Source: JBDGYW01 sp964580055 (GTDB lineage Bacteria; Gemmatimonadota; Gemmatimonadetes; Gemmatimonadales; GWC2-71-9). From it: a stretch of 64,000 nt of DNA. The notes under the pieces are model-generated. The model did not search any database. It saw nothing but the letters and a program-made list of their open reading frames with translations, and had not been told where the DNA came from. The translations under genes and the position numbers were made by a program. Shown here piece by piece: positions 1 through 9,892 of the stretch (positions are counted from its first letter, which is position 1; every line of letters begins with the position of its first letter). Location: positions 13,078 through 77,077 of the forward strand of contig CAZOJI010000020.1 in NCBI GenBank assembly GCA_964580055.1, written 5' to 3'.

Positions 1-2
1 GC

Positions 3-2264
3 CGGGATGAGCTAGTGGTTGCCGACGCCGCCGTGGAACATCCTGCCTGGTCGCCTGACGGCGAGAAGTTGGCGTTTGCAACACGGTCGGCAAAACGCGG
101 GGTATGGGTAACACCGAGAGACGGCGCCTACGTCAATCTCTTGACAGAACAGGCCGCCACCGCTTCGTGGTCAAGAGATGGGAATTGGCTCGTTCTGGCT
201 TCGCTGCCTCATACGGATCTGGGATACAATGGAGATCCTCAACGCCTGAGTTCAATGCCCGGCCGCGAGGCGCTGATGAACGAGGGAACACTGTCGGTGA
301 TCCCAGTGCCGCCACTGCCGGGGAGCAATCCGGTCCAGCTTCCCGTGGCGGCTCCGGTACAGCGTTCGGAGCGATACGCACAGGCGTTCGATCGCTTCTG
401 GGAGCGGATGGACGACCTCTACTACGAGCGCAGCGGTGGAGCCGCGTGGCACCGAATGAGGTCGCAATACCGTCCCCGAGCGCTGCGCGCAATCTCCGAT
501 TCCGCGCTAGACGAGTTGATCTACGAAATACTGCGCCGGAGACCTCCGCTCCGAGATGAGGTGCGCGGCAGCGCCGCTGTCTCGAGTGCACACGAGTTGG
601 CGTCCGCCGCTGGGGCTGAAATGTTGCGACGCGGTGGGAACGTGGTCGATGCGGCGGTGGCGACGTCGTTCGCCATAGGGGTGGTCGAACCGGACGCGAG
701 CGGAGTCGGTGGCTATGGAGAGATGGTCCTCTACCTCAATGGGATGGAGGAGCCGGTAGTGATTGAGTTCCTCACCCGTGTTCCTGAGCAGGCGGGGCTG
801 GACAACGGGGCGCTACTGGTGGACGGCCGTCTACCCGTGGATGGCCCGGTGCTGGCGAACGTTCCCGGAACGGTCGCGGGGATGCGGAAGGCCTGGGAAG
901 ACTACGGAAGCGGGAACCTGGACTGGGCCGAGTTGCTGCAGCCTTCGATACGTCTGGCCGAAAGCGGTTTTGCACTGGATAATGCCTTCCCAACCACGTT
1001 GGCACGTGAACGCAATCGCTTCGCAAAATACGAGAGCAGCATGCGGTTGTTCTTCCCTGACGGTCAGCCGCTTCAACCCGGTGACACGCTGAAGAACCCG
1101 GACCTTGCCTGGACGTTGCGCCAAATAGCCGACGGCGGAGCCGATGCCTTCTATCGTGGTGAGATCGCCAAGCGCATGGTTGCAGATCTGAGAGGTTTGG
1201 GCAACGCCATGACTATGCACGATATGGCGCGCTACTTCGCGGTTGAGAGGGAGCCAATCCGCGGCACCTACCACGGTCACACGGTCTATTCATCTGCACC
1301 GGCCGCCAGCGGCGGTGTGTCCCTCGTGACGAAGCTCAATCTGCTGGAGCACACGAGATCCTCCGGGCTTTACCGCGACCATGCGGCAACTCTGCACGCA
1401 ATGATCGAGGCATGGAAGCTGACTCCATCGACCGCGGGGAGACTCGCCGATCCCAGCTTGTGGCCCGTGGATCTGGAGCCCGTGTTGGACCGCAACAAGG
1501 CGCGGGCAACATGGCAACACTGTTTCGATCCCGACCGCGCAACGGGCCCGGAAGACTTGCGACGGACCAGTGATGGAGATCCGGTCTGCGCAAATGAGTA
1601 CGAAGTCGGATTCTCGTGGGGCGAGTCGCCTCAGGATTGTGATGTGGCTGACGATCCTCACTGCCGCGCGACAGGAACGACGGCGTTCACAGTTGCTGAC
1701 GGAGACGGCGACATCGTGGCTGTAACGCAGACGCTGGGCACTTGGGGGGGCAACTTCTATGTCACGCCCGGCCTCGGATTCATCTACAATGACAAGTTGC
1801 GGTCATACCGCACCGACCCGGAGGCTTACGGTGCCCGGCTGCCCTATGCGCGCAACGGAACCAGCATCGCACCAACGCTCGTTTTCGCGGGAACCGGCTC
1901 AGAGCAGCGTCCCAGCTTTGCGGTTGCCGCAGCGGGCAACGCCTGGATTACGTCCGCTGTCTACCAGGTGTTGGTGGCAATGGTGGATCACGGTCTCGGT
2001 CCTCAAGATGCCCTGGAACTACCGAGGTTTCTCGTGAGATCGGGGCGTGGAAATGGGAGCGGCCGTGAGGTAATGGTTCAACTAGAGGACGGTTTCTCAT
2101 CAGACGTGATCCGCGGGCTGAGCCGGCTCGGCCACGACTACCAGTTGGTCTCTCTGCTCGGCGAATTGCGGATGGGATACGGTGCCGCGGTACTGATCGA
2201 CGGCGACATGGTACTGGCAGGCGGCGACCCACGGCGGTCAGGCGGGGCCGTGGCGGTGAGGTAG
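3..2264 (+). CDS. Beta-propeller/tricorn-like/gamma-glutamyltransferase fusion (5' partial)
   Basis: The reading frame is open to the window edge, so the true start lies upstream; residues are counted from the GTG at 15. Residues 1-60 carry a PD40/TolB-type propeller blade (PAWSPDG). Residues about 115-175 resemble the tricorn-protease C1 segment (FDRFWERMDDLYYE, then MRSQYRPRA). From about 190 on it is a gamma-glutamyltransferase: an AAVATSFAIGVVEPDASGVGG segment near the N-terminal side, and the autoprocessing/nucleophile threonine in ATGTTAFTV at about 555. This family transfers or hydrolyses gamma-glutamyl groups, normally outside the cytoplasm. GGT fused to propeller and tricorn-like parts is unusual. 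The GGT call is strong; the tricorn-like link rests on local similarity. Confidence 0.85.
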   Translation, partial: RDELVVADAAVEHPAWSPDGEKLAFATRSAKRGVWVTPRDGAYVNLLTEQAATASWSRDGNWLVLASLPHTDLGYNGDPQRLSSMPGREALMNEGTLSVIPVPPLPGSNPVQLPVAAPVQRSERYAQAFDRFWERMDDLYYERSGGAAWHRMRSQYRPRALRAISDSALDELIYEILRRRPPLRDEVRGSAAVSSAHELASAAGAEMLRRGGNVVDAAVATSFAIGVVEPDASGVGGYGEMVLYLNGMEEPVVIEFLTRVPEQAGLDNGALLVDGRLPVDGPVLANVPGTVAGMRKAWEDYGSGNLDWAELLQPSIRLAESGFALDNAFPTTLARERNRFAKYESSMRLFFPDGQPLQPGDTLKNPDLAWTLRQIADGGADAFYRGEIAKRMVADLRGLGNAMTMHDMARYFAVEREPIRGTYHGHTVYSSAPAASGGVSLVTKLNLLEHTRSSGLYRDHAATLHAMIEAWKLTPSTAGRLADPSLWPVDLEPVLDRNKARATWQHCFDPDRATGPEDLRRTSDGDPVCANEYEVGFSWGESPQDCDVADDPHCRATGTTAFTVADGDGDIVAVTQTLGTWGGNFYVTPGLGFIYNDKLRSYRTDPEAYGARLPYARNGTSIAPTLVFAGTGSEQRPSFAVAAAGNAWITSAVYQVLVAMVDHGLGPQDALELPRFLVRSGRGNGSGREVMVQLEDGFSSDVIRGLSRLGHDYQLVSLLGELRMGYGAAVLIDGDMVLAGGDPRRSGGAVAVR

Positions 2265-2283
2265 GGGAAGCTCGTGGTCGAGA

Positions 2284-2712
2284 CTAGGACCATTCGCCTG
2301 ACGGTTCGTGTTCTCCAGTGTCCAGCAGCGGGGCAGGGGCTTCGCTGCCAGGAGATTGCAGCTCCACCAAACGGTGCTGCAGGAATTCGGCAAGCTCCGC
2401 CGCATCGGCCCTGTCCTTGCGCTTGATACGAAGGATGATGGTACCGTGTTTGTTTCCGGGGACCTTCTCGAACAGCTTCATGCTCCTCGCGCGTATCTCC
2501 AGCTTTGCCTTGAAGAGTCCCTTCTTGAAAGCGATCGACGATACGTCGTCGGGAAGCATTGCGATTTCTGCAACGCCGGAACTGTATGCACCTATAAATG
2601 CATCCTTGGACTCGAATTCCAGCACGAGCCGGCCCTCTCGTAGCCCGAGCAACCCGAATGTCTCTGTCAAGATGGCGTCCGGGGTGTGCAATTGAACGGG
2701 GATGCTATCCAT
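2284..2712 (-). CDS. Small hypothetical protein, PH-like fold
   Basis: 142 residues with no signal peptide and no membrane segment. The central part alternates beta-strand-like stretches, with a basic strand and a turn around KVPGNKHGTIIL, and then a helix (AAELAEFLQHRL) that would cap a small barrel. This arrangement resembles bacterial PH-like domains, but I cannot name a family. The C-terminal 20 residues are Pro/Glu-rich and probably disordered. It faces the upstream glutamyltransferase gene convergently with a 19-base gap. The ATG at 2712 is the only good start. Function unknown. Confidence 0.6.
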   Translation of the reverse strand: MDSIPVQLHTPDAILTETFGLLGLREGRLVLEFESKDAFIGAYSSGVAEIAMLPDDVSSIAFKKGLFKAKLEIRARSMKLFEKVPGNKHGTIILRIKRKDRADAAELAEFLQHRLVELQSPGSEAPAPLLDTGEHEPSGEWS

Positions 2713-2816
2713 GATCGCGAAAGATAGAACGCATACGAGCCAATGTTCAACTCGCTCGCGATGAACGATTCATGGACGCTGTTGTGCTGGATTGATTGCA
2801 GCGGTACACTGTTGCG

Positions 2817-3974
2817 ATGATTACCGACCCCCGCGCCGTACTATTCGTACTTTCGCTGGTTGTTGTTGTCTCGATCTACCTGGAGAGACGCGTGCGTTTG
2901 TGCCGTTCACTGGGAGCGGCGCTGGTTGCACTGCTGCTCGGAATGGTCCTGTCCAACGTTGGTCTGATACCGGGCAACTCACCGACATACGATTTCCTGA
3001 TCGGCCCGGGCGTGAGCGTCGGTATTGCGCTGATTCTGTTCAATGTGAGCATTCGCTCGATTCTGGATGCGGGTCCGCGAATGCTCGCAGCTTTCTCATT
3101 GGGTGCCGTTGGGACCGCGGTCGGTGCCGTGATCGGTGCGCTGACACTCTCCGGACTCGTGGGGCCTGAAACCTGGAAACTCGCTGGGCAGTTCACCGGA
3201 ACGTACACGGGCGGCGGAGTGAACTTCGCTGCTTTGGGGCAGGCCCTGGACACCAGTCCCCACATGTTTTCCGCGGCGATTGCGGCAGACGTCATGCTCA
3301 CCGCCATATGGATGGCAACATGCCTCGCCGTGCCGGTCCTGCTCGGGCGAACGAAGAAAGAGGTGCAGACTCCTGCTGACCCGCAACCCGTCGAGGAAGG
3401 CTCGAAAACACAGACATTGGAACACGCGCTCTCGAGTAGCGGCCGACCCATTCTCATCGCCGACGCGGCTGCACTGGTTGCTCTTGCGATAGGCACGGTC
3501 TGGGGAGCGAGCAAGCTCGCGGAACTGTTTTCGTTTCTGCCGGAGGTTCTCTGGCTAACGACATTGGTATTGATCGTGGCTCAGATTCCGGCAGTGAAGG
3601 CGATTGCCGGGGGGGCGCTGTTCGGCAACTACCTCATTCTGTTGTTTCTCGCGGGAAATGGGGCGCAATCGGTGGTGGCCAATATCGTCGCAGTGGGGCC
3701 CGCCGTATTCTACTTCGCACTGATTACGGTGGCGTTGCACGGCGCGGTGATCTTCGGGGCCGGCATGCTGTTTCGCATCGATTTGCCCACATTGGCGGTG
3801 GCATCGCAGGCGAACGTTGGAGGGGCAGCGTCGGCAATGGCTATCGCGGGCGCGCGCGGTTATGCCGATCGCCTTCTTCCGGGCGTCGCGGTTGGCTTGC
3901 TCGGCTACGCGATGGGCAACTACGTCGGGTTTGTAATCGCTGGGCTGATGAAAGGGATGCTTGGAGCAGGGTGA
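2817..3974 (+). CDS. DUF819 family membrane protein
   Basis: A polytopic inner-membrane protein of 385 residues with about ten hydrophobic segments. Near residue 135 it carries the glycine-rich GTYTGGGVNFAAL typical of DUF819 (YjcL-like), and a second small-residue stretch NVGGAASAMAIAGA lies near the C-terminus. Both suit paired re-entrant or broken helices of a transporter fold. The hydrophilic linker with QTPADPQPVEEG around residue 190 separates two halves. No substrate is established for the family. I chose the ATG at 2817; a TTG seven codons upstream is also open. No operon partner is evident: 2.7 kb belongs to the opposite strand and 292 bases follow. Confidence 0.75.
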   Translation: MITDPRAVLFVLSLVVVVSIYLERRVRLCRSLGAALVALLLGMVLSNVGLIPGNSPTYDFLIGPGVSVGIALILFNVSIRSILDAGPRMLAAFSLGAVGTAVGAVIGALTLSGLVGPETWKLAGQFTGTYTGGGVNFAALGQALDTSPHMFSAAIAADVMLTAIWMATCLAVPVLLGRTKKEVQTPADPQPVEEGSKTQTLEHALSSSGRPILIADAAALVALAIGTVWGASKLAELFSFLPEVLWLTTLVLIVAQIPAVKAIAGGALFGNYLILLFLAGNGAQSVVANIVAVGPAVFYFALITVALHGAVIFGAGMLFRIDLPTLAVASQANVGGAASAMAIAGARGYADRLLPGVAVGLLGYAMGNYVGFVIAGLMKGMLGAG

Positions 3975-4266
3975 ATGGAAGCCTGCAACTGACGGCCGGA
4001 AACTCTCGGTTGTCGGTTGCCACCCTCCAGTCGACGCCCATAGAAACCGTTTCACAGCACGGTAGAGCCGCGTCTTGCAACAGGTTATGAACGAAGGACG
4101 TGTTTCCGGTGGCTAGCGCTGAAACATCCCGCCTTCGAAAACACCGGCAAGCGTCCTGCGGCGCACGTCCTGCTCCCATTCGCATGACTATGTAATACGA
4201 GGCGCACGACGCGGTTTCCAGTGCCCAGGTTTACATTTTACCCCCTACGTCGATAATCTCCCTTAC

Positions 4267-6834
4267 ATGCGTCGTCCCAAGTCGATCCGTGGCTACCTCA
4301 TGGCCTTGGCATTCGTGGCTACTCTGCCGTTGCTGGGACTATGGGCGTTCACGGCATGGTCGCACCTTCGATTTCGCCAGAAGTCTTCATGGCAGATGGT
4401 GCATCAGTCTGCCGAACTCACGGCAGTGAGTGTGCGGCAGTTCGTGTCGGACGTGCGGCGGACTCTCGAAGCGATGGCTTCGAGATCGGTTCTCAGATCA
4501 CTGGATACCACCCAGTGCGACTCGTTCCTGGAGAACTCCATCGCCACCCGACCGCACTACTCGGCTCTGGTTTTGTCTGATGCTGCGGGGAACGTGTTGT
4601 GCTCCTCTGTGCCAACTACCGTTCGCACGACGCGGGACCGCAGCTGGTTCGAGGTAGTATCCCGAACCAAGACATTTTCGGTCGGCAAGCCGAGCGTTGG
4701 GAAGATTTCCGGTGAATGGATGTCTGTCTTCGCGGTGCCCGTTTACGGTCACGACGGCCGACATAGGGGTTACCTATCCGTGTCTGTGACCATTGCGGGC
4801 TTTCAGCAGATCCTCAACATAGCTTCGCTACCGGAAGATGCAGTCATATCACTGACTCACACGGATGGAACCATCGTCGCGCGATCCCGCGATCCAGAAC
4901 TGTGGGTCGGAAGGCAGTTGGCCGTTACCGAATCCGATCGGGAGGACCTGAATGCGCGTGAGCGGGTCACCGCGGCGGCTGAAGGCGATCGATACCTGTG
5001 GGCATGGGAAGAAATACCGGAGGTGGATTGGATCGTATACTCCGGCATTCCGGCTCACTGGGCATTTGCGCAGAGCGTCCCCGGTCTTTCCATTGGACTG
5101 ACCGTCGGCACCGCGTTCGTCGTGTCAGTCCTGTTGCTCGCTTCCGGGGTATATCGTACGGTTGGACGGAATCTGTCCCGGTTGGTGCAGGGCGTGCGGA
5201 AGGCGAACGGCGAAGTATTCCCGATCGATGAGACTGGGCTTTCCGAAGTTGCGGAAGTCGCTCGTCAGTTCAATGAGACGCTGACCGAGCGGACGAGAGC
5301 GGAGACAGATCTGCGAGCGGCCAAAGAGCTGTATCGGTCGGTGCTCCAGAACGCTGCACTCGGAATCCTCGTGGTGAAGGAGGACGGTACTGTTGTCGAG
5401 GCCAACTCGTCGGTGGCTTATATCCTGGGCGCGGGGCCGGTGGAATCGCTCACTGGATTCAATCACAAGGATATCTATCGGGACGAAGAAGAATGGGAGA
5501 ACGTACGACGGGTGTTGAGTGGCGAGTTCGAGCAGCATACCACTGACACAACGTGGGTTCGCAACGGCGGCGAGTCTTTCGCCGTTCGCCTCAGCGTCAG
5601 CCGCATTCGCCTGAGCGACGGTAGCCAGGGCGGTGTGGTATTGGCTGAGGATCTAACCGAGCGCCATGAACTCGAGGAACAGATCAGGCAGTCTCAGAAG
5701 CTGGACTCGGTCGGCAGAATTGCCGGAGGTATCGCACACGACTTCAACAATCGGCTGATGGTGATCCTGAACTGCGCTGACTCGCTTCACAGGAAGCTGA
5801 GAGGTACTGGCCTTCAGGACACCGCAAACGCGATTCTCGAGAGCGCAGCGCGGTCAGCTGAACTCACGGGACAACTGCTCGCCTTCAGCAGGAGGCAGAT
5901 TGCGACACGGCGAATTCTCGACTTGAACGGCCTCCTGCGCGAATTCCAGGACATGTTGAGGAGGGTGCTGGAGGAAGACATCACGATATCCGTGAGTCTG
6001 ACCGAACGCTCCTGCCCAGTGTCTGTAGATCCGGGGCAGATCGAACAGGTTGTGCTGAATCTCGCAACCAACGCCAGGGACGCGATGCCTGACGGAGGTG
6101 AACTCACCATCTCCACGCGAATCGAGATACATGGTCCACGACACCTGAAAGGAATGCAGGTTTCGGCAGGCAGCGGTTATGTCGTGCTGGCGGTGAGTGA
6201 CACCGGCAAGGGTATGGATGATGACATCAAAGCGAACGTCTTCGAGCCCTTCTTCACCACAAAGGCCGTAGGTGAAGGCACCGGTCTGGGCCTTAGCAGT
6301 GCATACGGAATCGTGCGTCAGCATGACGGACACATGCGGGTGTTCTCCGAACTGGGCGCAGGATCCACGTTCGAGGTATGGCTTCCATTGGCGGATGAAG
6401 ATGGTCTGGAAATTCAACGTCGCGAGGTCGAGGTAACCGAGGAGACGACCGTGGATAACGGTACGATATTGGTGGCCGAAGACGATCCCGCGGTGAGAAA
6501 CCTGATAGAGAGTATGTTGCAGAGAGCCGGCTACGAGGTTTTGGTGGCATCGGACGGTGCCGGGGCGTTGGCTTTGGCGAATGGTTTTGAAGGTCACATC
6601 GACGCCCTGGTAACGGACTGGATCATGCCGGGGATGCGTGGTCCCGAGCTTGCAAAGCGCCTGACCGCCGAGCGACCATCACTACAGGTGCTGTACATCT
6701 CAGGTTACACCGACGAGCAGCTTGGACCAGGAAGGTTCGAATTCGACCCGAGGCAATTTCTGGCGAAACCGTTTCAACGGGAAGAGCTACTGGGCCGATT
6801 GCAAGATCTGGCCGAGAACCCCGCACATGGCTGA
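4267..6834 (+). CDS. Membrane hybrid sensor histidine kinase (CACHE-PAS-HisKA-HATPase-REC)
   Basis: 855 residues. A transmembrane helix at about 10-30 and another at about 275-300 enclose a periplasmic CACHE-like sensor domain. A HAMP-like stretch and a PAS domain (about 345-465) follow. The dimerisation/phosphoacceptor helix carries GGIAHDFNN with the histidine near 490. The ATPase domain shows NLATNARDAMPDGG, DTGKGMD and EGTGLGLSS. A receiver domain ends the protein, with the acceptor Asp in VTDWIMPG near 784 and the conserved Lys in FLAKPFQ. The layout suits phosphorelay to an unlinked partner, since no response regulator with an output domain is adjacent. The 292 bases upstream contain nothing I could define as a promoter. 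The radical SAM gene starts 30 bases downstream and may be co-transcribed. Confidence 0.92.
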   Translation: MRRPKSIRGYLMALAFVATLPLLGLWAFTAWSHLRFRQKSSWQMVHQSAELTAVSVRQFVSDVRRTLEAMASRSVLRSLDTTQCDSFLENSIATRPHYSALVLSDAAGNVLCSSVPTTVRTTRDRSWFEVVSRTKTFSVGKPSVGKISGEWMSVFAVPVYGHDGRHRGYLSVSVTIAGFQQILNIASLPEDAVISLTHTDGTIVARSRDPELWVGRQLAVTESDREDLNARERVTAAAEGDRYLWAWEEIPEVDWIVYSGIPAHWAFAQSVPGLSIGLTVGTAFVVSVLLLASGVYRTVGRNLSRLVQGVRKANGEVFPIDETGLSEVAEVARQFNETLTERTRAETDLRAAKELYRSVLQNAALGILVVKEDGTVVEANSSVAYILGAGPVESLTGFNHKDIYRDEEEWENVRRVLSGEFEQHTTDTTWVRNGGESFAVRLSVSRIRLSDGSQGGVVLAEDLTERHELEEQIRQSQKLDSVGRIAGGIAHDFNNRLMVILNCADSLHRKLRGTGLQDTANAILESAARSAELTGQLLAFSRRQIATRRILDLNGLLREFQDMLRRVLEEDITISVSLTERSCPVSVDPGQIEQVVLNLATNARDAMPDGGELTISTRIEIHGPRHLKGMQVSAGSGYVVLAVSDTGKGMDDDIKANVFEPFFTTKAVGEGTGLGLSSAYGIVRQHDGHMRVFSELGAGSTFEVWLPLADEDGLEIQRREVEVTEETTVDNGTILVAEDDPAVRNLIESMLQRAGYEVLVASDGAGALALANGFEGHIDALVTDWIMPGMRGPELAKRLTAERPSLQVLYISGYTDEQLGPGRFEFDPRQFLAKPFQREELLGRLQDLAENPAHG

Positions 6835-6864
6835 GAGGTCGCGGCGGGCGTCACTGAGAGGTCT

Positions 6865-8148
6865 ATGCGCGTCCTTCTCGTAGACCTCAACCCCTTCATG
6901 CCTCCGGTCACGCCGATCTCGCTGGGGAATATCGGCGCTGTACTCAAGGCGCACGGGCATGCCGTGGAGGTTCGTTCGCTTGGTTCAACCAGCGCGTTCA
7001 GCCCCAGGAGTCTCGCGGCATTATTCGAGGATTTTTGCCCGCAGTTGATTGGCTTCGGTACATACCAGCGCAACATACCGCATGTGCTCGCTATCGCGCG
7101 TTTGGTCAAGGGGATACTACCTGACTGTCGCGTGGTGCTCGGTGGCCCTCAGGTTACGTTCATGCCGGAAAGGGCTCTGAACGTCATGCCGGAGATAGAC
7201 TACCTCAGCCGCGGGGAAGGTGAGGCAACCATCTTGGAGATAGTGCGTGCATTGGAAGGTGGTTCGCCTGAGTCTCCTCTCGGCGGTGTCACCTCTCGAA
7301 CGCCCAGCGGAGAGCTGGTTACGGGGCCGCCTCCGACGCTAGAGCGGAACCTCGACGACTACGAGTCACCCTGGTTATCCGGGATACTCGATCCAGCGGC
7401 GCTGGACGAGTCGATAATGCTCACTTCGAGGGGGTGTCCCAATAGTTGTTGCTTCTGCTACACGCCGGCCGCGTTCAAGGGAGGAACCCGCAGCCAATCG
7501 GTTGAAAGAGTATTGGAAGACATGACGTATGTCTCGCGCAGGGGTACCGGCAAACTCTGGTTCGCCGATCCGAATTTCTCTTTCTCTGAACGGCGGGTAG
7601 TGGACATCCTCGAAGGAGTGCTCCAACGTGACCTGGACGTGAGCCTGTGGATAGAGACGCGAGCGGACATGCTGGCGCCGGAACTGCTCGAACTCATGAA
7701 GCGAGCCGGCGTGCATTCGGTCGCGATGGGGTTGGAGAGTGCGTCCGGCAACGTGTATCCTGGACTCAATAAGGGCATAGAGCCGGAGCAGATCGAAGCG
7801 GCGGTCAGGCTGGTGTTCGAAGCAAATCTGGAAGTGGAATTGTTCAGCCAGTTTGCACTGCCCAACGAGACCAAGAAAGACGCACTCATTACACTGGATT
7901 TCGTGAATCGATGCGGCGTGAAGATCCAGGGCAACAGCAACGCGCAACAGATGCACCTGTACTTCGGGACCAGACTCCACTCCGATCCCGGCAGATTCGG
8001 CATCAGACCATTGAGGGCTGAACTGGCGCCCTTCCTCGCGATCGGCGGTGAGTTCGAGACAGAGTGGATGTCTAGAGACGAGATTCGAGAGGTGAAGCAT
8101 GCGTGGCGTGCAGCCTCCTTGGATGGCGGCAAGCGGGTGGTCTCGTGA
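6865..8148 (+). CDS. B12-binding domain radical SAM protein
   Basis: 427 residues. Residues 1-135 form a cobalamin-binding-type Rossmann domain (PPVTPISLGNIGAVLKAHGH, then VVLGGPQVTF). Residues about 180-380 form a radical SAM core with the [4Fe-4S] ligands in RGCPNSCCFCYTP, a CxxxCxxC motif starting near Cys191, and a GLESAS motif (SAM contact) near 290. The family uses methylcobalamin and SAM, often for C- or P-methylation or ring rearrangement; the substrate here is not predictable. The stop overlaps the next gene start by four bases (GTGA), so the two are translationally coupled. AGAGG precedes the ATG. Confidence 0.9.
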   Translation: MRVLLVDLNPFMPPVTPISLGNIGAVLKAHGHAVEVRSLGSTSAFSPRSLAALFEDFCPQLIGFGTYQRNIPHVLAIARLVKGILPDCRVVLGGPQVTFMPERALNVMPEIDYLSRGEGEATILEIVRALEGGSPESPLGGVTSRTPSGELVTGPPPTLERNLDDYESPWLSGILDPAALDESIMLTSRGCPNSCCFCYTPAAFKGGTRSQSVERVLEDMTYVSRRGTGKLWFADPNFSFSERRVVDILEGVLQRDLDVSLWIETRADMLAPELLELMKRAGVHSVAMGLESASGNVYPGLNKGIEPEQIEAAVRLVFEANLEVELFSQFALPNETKKDALITLDFVNRCGVKIQGNSNAQQMHLYFGTRLHSDPGRFGIRPLRAELAPFLAIGGEFETEWMSRDEIREVKHAWRAASLDGGKRVVS

Positions 8149-9887
8149 ACGGCCGGGTCGCTTTTCCCGACCAACCACCAGAGTCGGTGTTCGCGATACT
8201 CGGCTCGGAGCCTGGTGAATCGAAAAGGGACTCCGTGCTGAGATGGCTGGAATCCATGCTGCCGTCGCTGAATTGGCGGTCACACCTTTTCCTGGTCACC
8301 GAACGCGAGAGTGACGCGATCGATTTCTGCGTGGAAGTATTGGGGTTAGCCACCGCTTTTCTAGACCGGCATGGTTTCGCGAACCTGTTCATTCACCCGG
8401 TGTTTCCCTTGGATGCCGGGTACGACGCGCAGGTGAGCGACTGGAACAGGATCGTTGCACTAATCGAGCCCTTTCAGCGTGAAGCACGCGATTTGTTGTC
8501 TGAGGCTCGGCTGCATCTCGCACCGATCTTGATGCCATCTCCAAAGATTATGCAAGAAGATGTTTCCCGTGCCGCGGAGTTCTTCCGTTCGAGGATGGCG
8601 ATTCCCAGCGTGTACGTGCCGGGCGGCACCTCGGTCGATTGGATGAAGAAGCCGGCCGAAGGGGACATCAGGATCTTCGTGGACTCGGACGCGGCGGGTC
8701 TAACGACCTTGCTGTGGCAAGACCATGTGTTCGAGACAGTGTTAGACCGCGTTGAAAGGGAACGCGGACCGTTGGAGGAGGGGACATGCCGGGCGCATCT
8801 GGTGCTCGACGAGTCACAGGGTACCGTGTTTTCCTGCCTCGATGCGTGGAGCCACGCCAGGGAGGGGGTGAGCATCGAGGATTCCCGCACGGGACCTCCG
8901 GCCATTCCCGGAAGGCCGAGCAGCACCGCATGCACCGGCTGTATTGTACGCGCGACCCTGGCAATGCGGGAAAACCTCGAGGCCAATGATCGACAGACAG
9001 AAGGGCGCAAGGTTTGTTTCTCTCTGAGCCTGCAGTCGGCGGGGCAGGGCGATTTCGCGCCGGCGGCGAACCTGGCGCACCTGGCCTACGAACTGTCCAA
9101 GTCAGACGCCGACCGCTCAGCAAGCCTGATCCAGGAAGCGCTGTGCCTCAGGGAGTCGGGGAGACTCCAACAGGCAGACGACGCTCTGGCGCTGGCCGGC
9201 GAATTCAGCGATGACGCCGGACAGATTGCGTACCAACGTGGCAGGGTGCAGTTCGTGTGGCGCGATTACATCGAGGCACTGGAATGGTATGAAACTGCGC
9301 TCGCGTCCGAATCGAAACAGGTTCCGGTCGAGGACATGTGCTTCGAGATGGCGTTGTGCCACGTCAACCTCGAAGAATATGCGGATGCCCGGCCTTATTT
9401 GGACCGCGCGGAGAAGAGCGGAGAGGCAAAGGCTCCGGTAGCCTTCTACAGAGGCGTCTGCGACTACGGTGAGGGTCGATTCGAATCCGCTTTGAACCAT
9501 TTTCGAGGGGCGCATTCTCTGGGACCGGCATCCGAAGACCTGGGGCGAGTGCTCTTCTACGTTGGCGCAAGTCTGAAGGAGTTGGAGCGCTATGAGGAGG
9601 CCGTGGATGTCCTCCGCAACGCGGTGGCGGCGGATCCCGGAGATCTCGCTAACCACAATCTGCTGGGGTTCTGCTATTACAAGCTAGCCCGGCACGAAGA
9701 GGCGGTGGCTTGCTTCCTGAGCGCCGTGGAGATAGATCCCAATTCAGCGATCGATTGGGCCAACCTTGGCTCGAACCTGCGCGATCTGGGGAGGATTAAG
9801 GAGGCGGTCGCGATGTACAGAAAGGCACTGTCGCTCGATCCCACGATTGGGTTCGCCAGGGAAAATCTCGCCAAGTTGACCGGTTAG
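8145..9887 (+). CDS. TPR-repeat protein with novel N-terminal domain, radical SAM partner
   Basis: 580 residues from the GTG at 8145, chosen because it forms a GTGA overlap with the radical SAM gene. The C-terminal 230 residues contain about five to six tetratricopeptide repeats (blocks such as ALEWYETAL, AVDVLRNAVAADPGD, AVACFLSAVEIDPNS, AVAMYRKALSLDPT). The N-terminal 320 residues match nothing I recognise. They include a short cysteine pair (ACTGC) near residue 265 and a third cysteine 13 residues after a GTVF turn, a pattern a little like a SPASM/auxiliary-cluster segment without any radical SAM core. It may be a scaffold or substrate-presenting subunit for the upstream enzyme; that is inference from gene order only. 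Confidence 0.75.
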   Translation: MNGRVAFPDQPPESVFAILGSEPGESKRDSVLRWLESMLPSLNWRSHLFLVTERESDAIDFCVEVLGLATAFLDRHGFANLFIHPVFPLDAGYDAQVSDWNRIVALIEPFQREARDLLSEARLHLAPILMPSPKIMQEDVSRAAEFFRSRMAIPSVYVPGGTSVDWMKKPAEGDIRIFVDSDAAGLTTLLWQDHVFETVLDRVERERGPLEEGTCRAHLVLDESQGTVFSCLDAWSHAREGVSIEDSRTGPPAIPGRPSSTACTGCIVRATLAMRENLEANDRQTEGRKVCFSLSLQSAGQGDFAPAANLAHLAYELSKSDADRSASLIQEALCLRESGRLQQADDALALAGEFSDDAGQIAYQRGRVQFVWRDYIEALEWYETALASESKQVPVEDMCFEMALCHVNLEEYADARPYLDRAEKSGEAKAPVAFYRGVCDYGEGRFESALNHFRGAHSLGPASEDLGRVLFYVGASLKELERYEEAVDVLRNAVAADPGDLANHNLLGFCYYKLARHEEAVACFLSAVEIDPNSAIDWANLGSNLRDLGRIKEAVAMYRKALSLDPTIGFARENLAKLTG

Positions 9888-9892
9888 CAAAA

